DNA from: Actinomycetes bacterium
GTDB taxonomy: Bacteria; Actinomycetota; Acidimicrobiia; Acidimicrobiales; Ilumatobacteraceae
DNA: 6,244 bases
NCBI GenBank assembly: GCA_023417265.1
Contig: JAEZFY010000193.1
Coordinates: 1 to 6,244, forward strand
Direction: 5' to 3'
The notes under the pieces: model-generated
What the model saw: the letters and a program-made list of their open reading frames with translations, nothing else
Databases searched by the model: none
Told to the model about the DNA's origin: nothing
Made by a program: the position numbers and the translations under genes
Part shown: piece by piece, positions 1 through 3,351 of the stretch
Position numbering within the stretch: position 1 is the first letter of the stretch
Layout: each line of letters begins with the position of its first letter

Positions 1-219
1 CACCGCGTGGCGCTTCACCTTCACCGGGTGCAGGTGGTACAGCACCGAGTTCATGATGACGTAGCTGCGGTTACGCGGGCTGTCGGAGTAGCCCTTGCGG
101 AAGATCGAGCCGGGCCGGAAGATGCTGTTCCAGACCTGACCGCCCTGCACGGTGCCCCACATCTGCGAGCCACGTTGCTTCATGGTCGGCGTGGGGGTGT
201 CGTCGATGATCCTGGCCAT
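1..219 (-). CDS. Cytochrome b N-terminal segment, bc/b6f-type quinol oxidoreductase subunit (partial, runs off left edge)
   Basis: Seventy-three codons are visible from the ATG at 219, and the frame is still open at base 1. The peptide has a polar N-terminus, then an SIFRPGSIFRKGY-like stretch (about residues 32-44) and LYHLHPVKVKRHAV at about 60-73. That arrangement, an amphipathic lead-in ending in HLHPVKV just before the first membrane helix, matches my memory of the cytochrome b subunit of actinobacterial and related bc complexes. Such a subunit carries the b hemes and oxidises quinol in the membrane; the heme-ligand histidines are beyond the window. The start lies 4 bases after the ferredoxin stop, with a GAGG at plus-strand 230-233, 10 bases upstream inside the last ferredoxin codons, so translation is probably coupled. 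The family call is fairly secure despite the short fragment. Whether it is a full-length or split (b6-like) cytochrome b cannot be told. Confidence 0.75.
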   Translation of the reverse strand, partial: MARIIDDTPTPTMKQRGSQMWGTVQGGQVWNSIFRPGSIFRKGYSDSPRNRSYVIMNSVLYHLHPVKVKRHAV

Positions 220-223
220 AGTC

Positions 224-637
224 CTAGAGCCTCATGCCGTAGCCGTAGCCGTGGCTGTTCGTGCGAGCGTGGGAATCGCCGGCAGCGGTGGGTTGACCGG
301 CCTTACCGAGGATGATCACCCCGGTCGGGCAGCGGTCGACGCACAGCGCGCAGCGGGTGCAGATGTCGTCGTCGATCGTGAAGATCACGTGGTCGCTCGG
401 GTCGAGACCCGGCTGCTCGGTGCCCTCGGCGTCGACGATCGCCGACGGCGAGACCATGTGGATGCACTTCCACGGGCAGATGTCGACGCAGCCCTCGCAC
501 ATGATGCACTCGGTCTGGTCGATGTGGATGAACTGCTTCGGCTTGACCGCGCGCGACAGGTAGTCGGCGTCGACCTCGACGAGCGTGTACTCGTCGGTGT
601 ACGGCATCATCGGTGGGTTGGCGTCGGTCTTCGCCAT
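224..637 (-). CDS. Ferredoxin with two 4Fe-4S clusters, associated with a cytochrome b operon
   Basis: A 137-residue soluble protein with two complete CxxCxxCxxxCP motifs: C44-C47-C50-C54-P and C93-C96-C99-C103-P. This is the signature of a bacterial-type 2[4Fe-4S] ferredoxin or NuoI-like electron carrier. The motifs are separated by 38 residues (C54 to C93), longer than in minimal clostridial ferredoxins, and the insert is acidic. An extra cysteine, C58 (CPWKC), follows the first motif. The N-terminal 40 residues and the Gly/Tyr/His-rich tail (about 127-137) are outside the core fold. There is no signal peptide or TM helix, so it should act on the cytoplasmic side. The ATG at 637 has a strong GGAGG at 643-647, 5 bases away, which fixes the start. 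It sits between a three-TM protein and cytochrome b, so I infer a peripheral electron-transfer subunit of a quinone-linked complex. A free ferredoxin merely co-transcribed with it is also possible. Confidence 0.85.
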   Translation of the reverse strand: MAKTDANPPMMPYTDEYTLVEVDADYLSRAVKPKQFIHIDQTECIMCEGCVDICPWKCIHMVSPSAIVDAEGTEQPGLDPSDHVIFTIDDDICTRCALCVDRCPTGVIILGKAGQPTAAGDSHARTNSHGYGYGMRL

Positions 638-649
638 GACAGCCTCCGG

Positions 650-1132
650 CTAGCCCTTCTTCACCAGCGGGCGGCCGTAGGTGGACGTCGCCAGCTCGGT
701 CGACACGTTGTCGCCGCGGGTCTGCCACCACTTCCAGATCCAGATGATGAGGCCGAAGTAGATCGCGTGGATGAGCACGACGATGACGTCGCGGATCGCT
801 TCGTACTGCAGCGTCATCGGGAACCAGCCGCCTTCGGCCTGCGGCTTGAGGATGTCGCCGGGCCCGAAGATCAGCTTGGTGCGGTTCCAGCCGAGGTCCT
901 TGTCGGCGTGGTCGATCCACTGGTGCGGCACGATGCCGAAGGCGAGGAACATCACGCCGAATGCGTACGTGGCGCCGAGCATCGCCTCACCCCACGACAC
1001 GGGGGTGCCCTTGGGGCGCCGCTTGCCGTACGGGATGGCGACGAAGATGAGGATCAGCGAAGCGATGAACGACACGAGGAAGGCGGTGTTCATGCCGGGC
1101 CACTCGCGGACGTCCCAGTTGAAGGCGATCAT
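650..1132 (-). CDS. Three-TM membrane protein of unknown function, first gene of the ferredoxin/cytochrome b operon
   Basis: A 160-residue protein with three clear hydrophobic segments, at about residues 15-35, 50-69 and 114-136. A polar loop of about 45 residues lies between TM2 and TM3 and contains PHQWIDHADKDLGWN (about 69-83), a conserved-looking motif with two histidines. TM3 ends in a Trp-rich IWIWKWW. The C-terminus is basic (VKKG). I do not recognise a named family; it resembles small membrane subunits I recall beside cytochrome b genes in actinobacteria. The ATG at 1132 has an AGGA about 8 bases upstream. The internal Met14 lacks a comparable site, so the longer start is preferred. 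The stop lies 12 bases before the ferredoxin ATG, and the ferredoxin ribosome-binding site sits in that gap, so the genes are almost certainly co-transcribed. A role as membrane anchor or quinone-site subunit for the ferredoxin is inference only. Confidence 0.8.
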   Translation of the reverse strand: MIAFNWDVREWPGMNTAFLVSFIASLILIFVAIPYGKRRPKGTPVSWGEAMLGATYAFGVMFLAFGIVPHQWIDHADKDLGWNRTKLIFGPGDILKPQAEGGWFPMTLQYEAIRDVIVVLIHAIYFGLIIWIWKWWQTRGDNVSTELATSTYGRPLVKKG

Positions 1133-1224
1133 CGAGCGTTCCTGCTGATGTTGGGTTCGGAGGGCATCTGGTCTGTGCTGCTGAGCTGGGCTGCTGGGAT
1201 CTTGCGGATCGGGTTCGCGCGCCG

Positions 1225-1252
1225 CCGCAGGCTCTCAGGACTGGCCCTGCGG
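1225..1252 (-). other. Small GC hairpin in the presumed 5' leader
   Basis: Perfect 7-base arms CCGCAGG (1225-1231) and CCTGCGG (1246-1252) enclose a 14-base loop. If transcription begins near 1257, the hairpin forms almost at the 5' end of the leader. It could protect the transcript or modulate expression. It has no U-tract and lies over 90 bases from the start codon, so it is neither a classic terminator nor an obvious occluder of the ribosome-binding site. Confidence 0.3.
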
Positions 1253-1263
1253 TTGCGGTCTGC

Positions 1264-1269
1264 ACTGTA
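1264..1269 (-). promoter_or_regulatory. Possible -10 element (TACAGT on the minus strand)
   Basis: Read on the minus strand this is TACAGT, which fits the TAnnnT pattern of actinobacterial housekeeping-sigma -10 elements. No good -35 hexamer is visible at 16-18 bases upstream. A start site near 1257 would leave a leader of roughly 125 bases before the ATG at 1132. The direct repeat at 1283-1313 would then fall in the -25 to -57 region, where a regulator could act. A hexamer match alone is weak evidence in DNA of this length. Confidence 0.3.
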
Positions 1270-1282
1270 GTCGCCGGGTACC

Positions 1283-1313
1283 TCAGCGCTCACATCTCAC
1301 TCACGTCAGCGCT
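1283..1313. repeat. Spaced direct repeat TCAGCGCT, two copies 23 bases apart
   Basis: TCAGCGCT occurs at 1283-1290 and again at 1306-1313, a 23-base (about two helical turns) start-to-start spacing. Each copy contains the self-complementary hexamer AGCGCT. Two same-face sites just upstream of a candidate -10 are what an operator or activator site would look like. A further AGCGCT lies at 1395-1400, at the permease stop. GC-rich hexamers recur by chance, so the functional reading is tentative. Confidence 0.35.
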
Positions 1314-1399
1314 GGGGCATCGCACCCGTTGGTTGCAGTGTGGCGGTCAATCCTCGCCCACCCGACAGGTTGTGAATAAGTGACCGGCGCCCGCAGCGC

Positions 1400-2605
1400 T
1401 CAGCGGAGGGCCTCGACGGGCTCCATCCGGGCGGCGCGGATCGCCGGGTACAACCCCGCCAGGAGCCCCACCAGCGCCCCGACGGGTGGGGCCGCCAACG
1501 GCATCCACGGGTCGAGCACCGGCGTCCAGCCCTTGGCCGCCGACACGCCGACCACCAGCAGCAGCCCCACCGCGGCGCCGATCACCCCGCCCACCAGACC
1601 GATCGCCGCCGACTCGCCCAGGAACTGGGCGGCGATGTGACGCCGTTGCGCGCCGAGCGCGCGGCGCAGGCCGATCTCGCCGGTGCGTTCCATGACGGTG
1701 ACGAGCGTGACGTTGGCGATACCGATCGCACCGACCACGAGCGACACGATGCCGAGCAGCAAGAACAGGCTGTCGACGTCGCCGGCGACCCGGTCGCGAG
1801 CGGCCTGCGGGAGCGTCGGGGCGGCGGCCGAGAGGTTCTCCGGGGCGCTCGGGCTGAGCGCGATCGGCGCCTGCGCGGCGGTCAGCCGGCCGGCGCCGAG
1901 TTCGACCTCGATCACCACCCGCTCGGGCCGGGTGACGTCGAAGTAGCGCGCCGCGGCGCTGCTCGTGAGCATCACCGAGCCGAGCAAGCCGCGGTCCCGG
2001 AGGGCCTCGTCGACGATGCCGATCACGGTGAAGTAGTGCTCGCCGACGTACAGGCCGGGTTGCACGTCGAGCCGCCGGATCGCCAGGTCGGCTGCCAGGT
2101 CGGCACCGATCACCGCTACCGGGTCGCCGCGCTCCACGTGCCCGGCATCGAACCAGCGTCCGACCGCGACGTGGCCCCTCACCGCGTCGAGTACACCCGC
2201 CGACGTCGCCAGCACCGGGACGACGTGGTCGTACTGGCCGGCGAGGTCGACGACCGGCACGGTGCGCACCGCGCCCGGGTTGACGACGTCGGCGACCGCC
2301 CCGGACGCGACCACACCGTTGAGGCGGTCGAGCCGGTCCTCGACGTTCCACGGCAAGGCCGCAACCGTCCCGCCGCGCCCGTTGCTGCGGGCGGTGACCA
2401 TCACCTGGCTCGCGGTCAGTTCGTCGAACTGGTCGATGATCTGGCTGCCCGCCGTGCGCGAGAGGCCGAGCGTGGCGATCAGCGAGGCCAGGCCGAGCAC
2501 CGTGCCGAGCGTCGTCAGCAGTGCCCGCACGGGGCGGGCGAACACGCCCGCGAGCATCTCGTCGAGCAGGTCGGCCGGGCGCAAGACGCTGCGCGTGCGC
2601 TTCAT
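1400..2605 (-). CDS. MacB/FtsX-type ABC transporter permease
   Basis: A 401-residue protein with the MacB layout. There is one N-terminal TM helix (about 28-48), a large extracytoplasmic domain (about 50-277), then three TM helices (about 279-301, 333-355 and 371-390). Between TM2 and TM3 lies ERTGEIGLRRALGAQRRHI (306-324), the coupling-helix motif that contacts the ATPase. The end, GLYPAIRAARMEPVEALR, is the usual closing signature of this family. Length and topology match MacB-type permeases, which do not pump through the membrane channel but transmit ATP-driven motion to extracytoplasmic partners. The ATG at 2605 overlaps the ATPase stop (ATGA) and is preceded by GGTGAG at 8 bases. It is third in the adaptor/ATPase/permease operon, and two such permeases should dimerise with the ATPase. 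The substrate (peptide, lipid, antibiotic or envelope component) cannot be read from the sequence. Confidence 0.93.
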   Translation of the reverse strand: MKRTRSVLRPADLLDEMLAGVFARPVRALLTTLGTVLGLASLIATLGLSRTAGSQIIDQFDELTASQVMVTARSNGRGGTVAALPWNVEDRLDRLNGVVASGAVADVVNPGAVRTVPVVDLAGQYDHVVPVLATSAGVLDAVRGHVAVGRWFDAGHVERGDPVAVIGADLAADLAIRRLDVQPGLYVGEHYFTVIGIVDEALRDRGLLGSVMLTSSAAARYFDVTRPERVVIEVELGAGRLTAAQAPIALSPSAPENLSAAAPTLPQAARDRVAGDVDSLFLLLGIVSLVVGAIGIANVTLVTVMERTGEIGLRRALGAQRRHIAAQFLGESAAIGLVGGVIGAAVGLLLVVGVSAAKGWTPVLDPWMPLAAPPVGALVGLLAGLYPAIRAARMEPVEALR

Positions 2606-3351
2606 CGCGGCGGCTCACCGATCGCTACCTGGGCGACCGGCGCGAGCTCGGCCAGCTGCCCGTCGACGATGCGCACCTGGCGGTGGGCGCGCACGGCGAC
2701 GTCGGGGTCGTGGGTGATCACGCAAATCGTGAGGCCGCCGGCCACCAACTCGTCGAACAGGTCGAGCACGGCCGCGGTGGTGACCGAGTCGAGGTTGCCG
2801 GTCGGCTCGTCGCACAGCAGCACGGAGGGTCGCACGACGAGCGCCCGGGCGACGGCGACGCGTTGGCGTTCGCCGCCCGAGAGGCGGTCGGGACGGAAGC
2901 TCGCCCGGCCGAGCAGCCCGACCCGGTCGAGCGCGGCGATCGCCCGGCGCCGCCGCTCGGCCTTCGGTACGCCCTGGTACATGCCGCCGAACATCACGTT
3001 CTCGAGCGCGCTGCGATGGTTGAGGAGGTGGAACGACTGGAACACGAAGCCGAGCTTCTCGGCGCGCAGGCCGGCGCGGACCCGGTCGGGGAGCTGGGCG
3101 ACGTCGCGTCCGTCCAGTTCGTAGACGCCGGCCGACGGCCGGTCGAGCAGGCCGAGCACGTTCAGCAAGGTCGACTTGCCCGAACCGGACGGACCGACGA
3201 TCGCCACGTACTCGCCGGCCGCGACCGTGAGATCGACCGCCCGCAGGGCCCACACCGCGGGCTCGCCCGGAAAGACGCGCGACACGCCGCGCAGGGCGAT
3301 CACGGGCACGCCCGCGCGGGCGCCCGGCGGGATCGCTTCGGTGGTGCTCAC
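2602..3351 (-). CDS. MacB/LolD-type ABC transporter ATPase
   Basis: A 249-residue stand-alone nucleotide-binding domain. All motifs are intact: Walker A GPSGSGKST (53-61), Q-loop Gln105 in FVFQSFHLL, signature LSGGERQRV (157-165), Walker B ending in LLCDEP with catalytic Glu182, D-loop NLDS (186-189), and H-loop His214 in VITHD. FQSFHLLNHRSALENV after the Q-loop, LSGGERQRVAVARAL and DEPTGNLDS are characteristic of the MacB/LolD/FtsE group that powers FtsX-like permeases. The open frame continues upstream, but the chosen start is the GTG at 3351. It overlaps the adaptor stop by 4 bases (GTGA), and upstream codons would run antiphase through the adaptor. No strong Shine-Dalgarno is visible there, so initiation is probably coupled to termination of the adaptor. 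It energises the neighbouring permease at the cytoplasmic face. Confidence 0.95.
   Translation of the reverse strand: MSTTEAIPPGARAGVPVIALRGVSRVFPGEPAVWALRAVDLTVAAGEYVAIVGPSGSGKSTLLNVLGLLDRPSAGVYELDGRDVAQLPDRVRAGLRAEKLGFVFQSFHLLNHRSALENVMFGGMYQGVPKAERRRRAIAALDRVGLLGRASFRPDRLSGGERQRVAVARALVVRPSVLLCDEPTGNLDSVTTAAVLDLFDELVAGGLTICVITHDPDVAVRAHRQVRIVDGQLAELAPVAQVAIGEPPR

Larger units (their letters stand above)
1133..1399 (-). promoter_or_regulatory. Intergenic region and leader upstream of the membrane protein/ferredoxin/cytochrome b operon
   Basis: This stretch of about 267 bases separates the ABC permease stop from the next leftward gene. No credible gene lies in it: the open frames across it have compositions typical of out-of-frame high-GC DNA. 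It holds a possible -10 hexamer, a spaced direct repeat and a GC hairpin, each listed separately. A 6-base inverted repeat (1344-1349 with 1381-1386, 31-base loop) follows the permease stop, but it is too weak and lacks a U-tract, so I do not call a terminator. The size of the gap and the change of function across it argue that a new transcription unit starts here. Confidence 0.5.

Noticed and set aside
152..1270. Plus-strand open frame of 372 codons over the respiratory operon
   Set aside because: It covers three well-supported minus-strand genes and the spacer, and has shadow-like composition.
1344..1386. Inverted repeat after the permease stop as a terminator
   Set aside because: The stem has only 6 base pairs with a 31-base loop and no U-tract, too weak to call.
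1637..3124. Plus-strand open frame of 495 codons antisense to the permease and ATPase
   Set aside because: The ATPase motifs and permease signatures on the minus strand are unambiguous. This frame spans two real genes and shows no domain.
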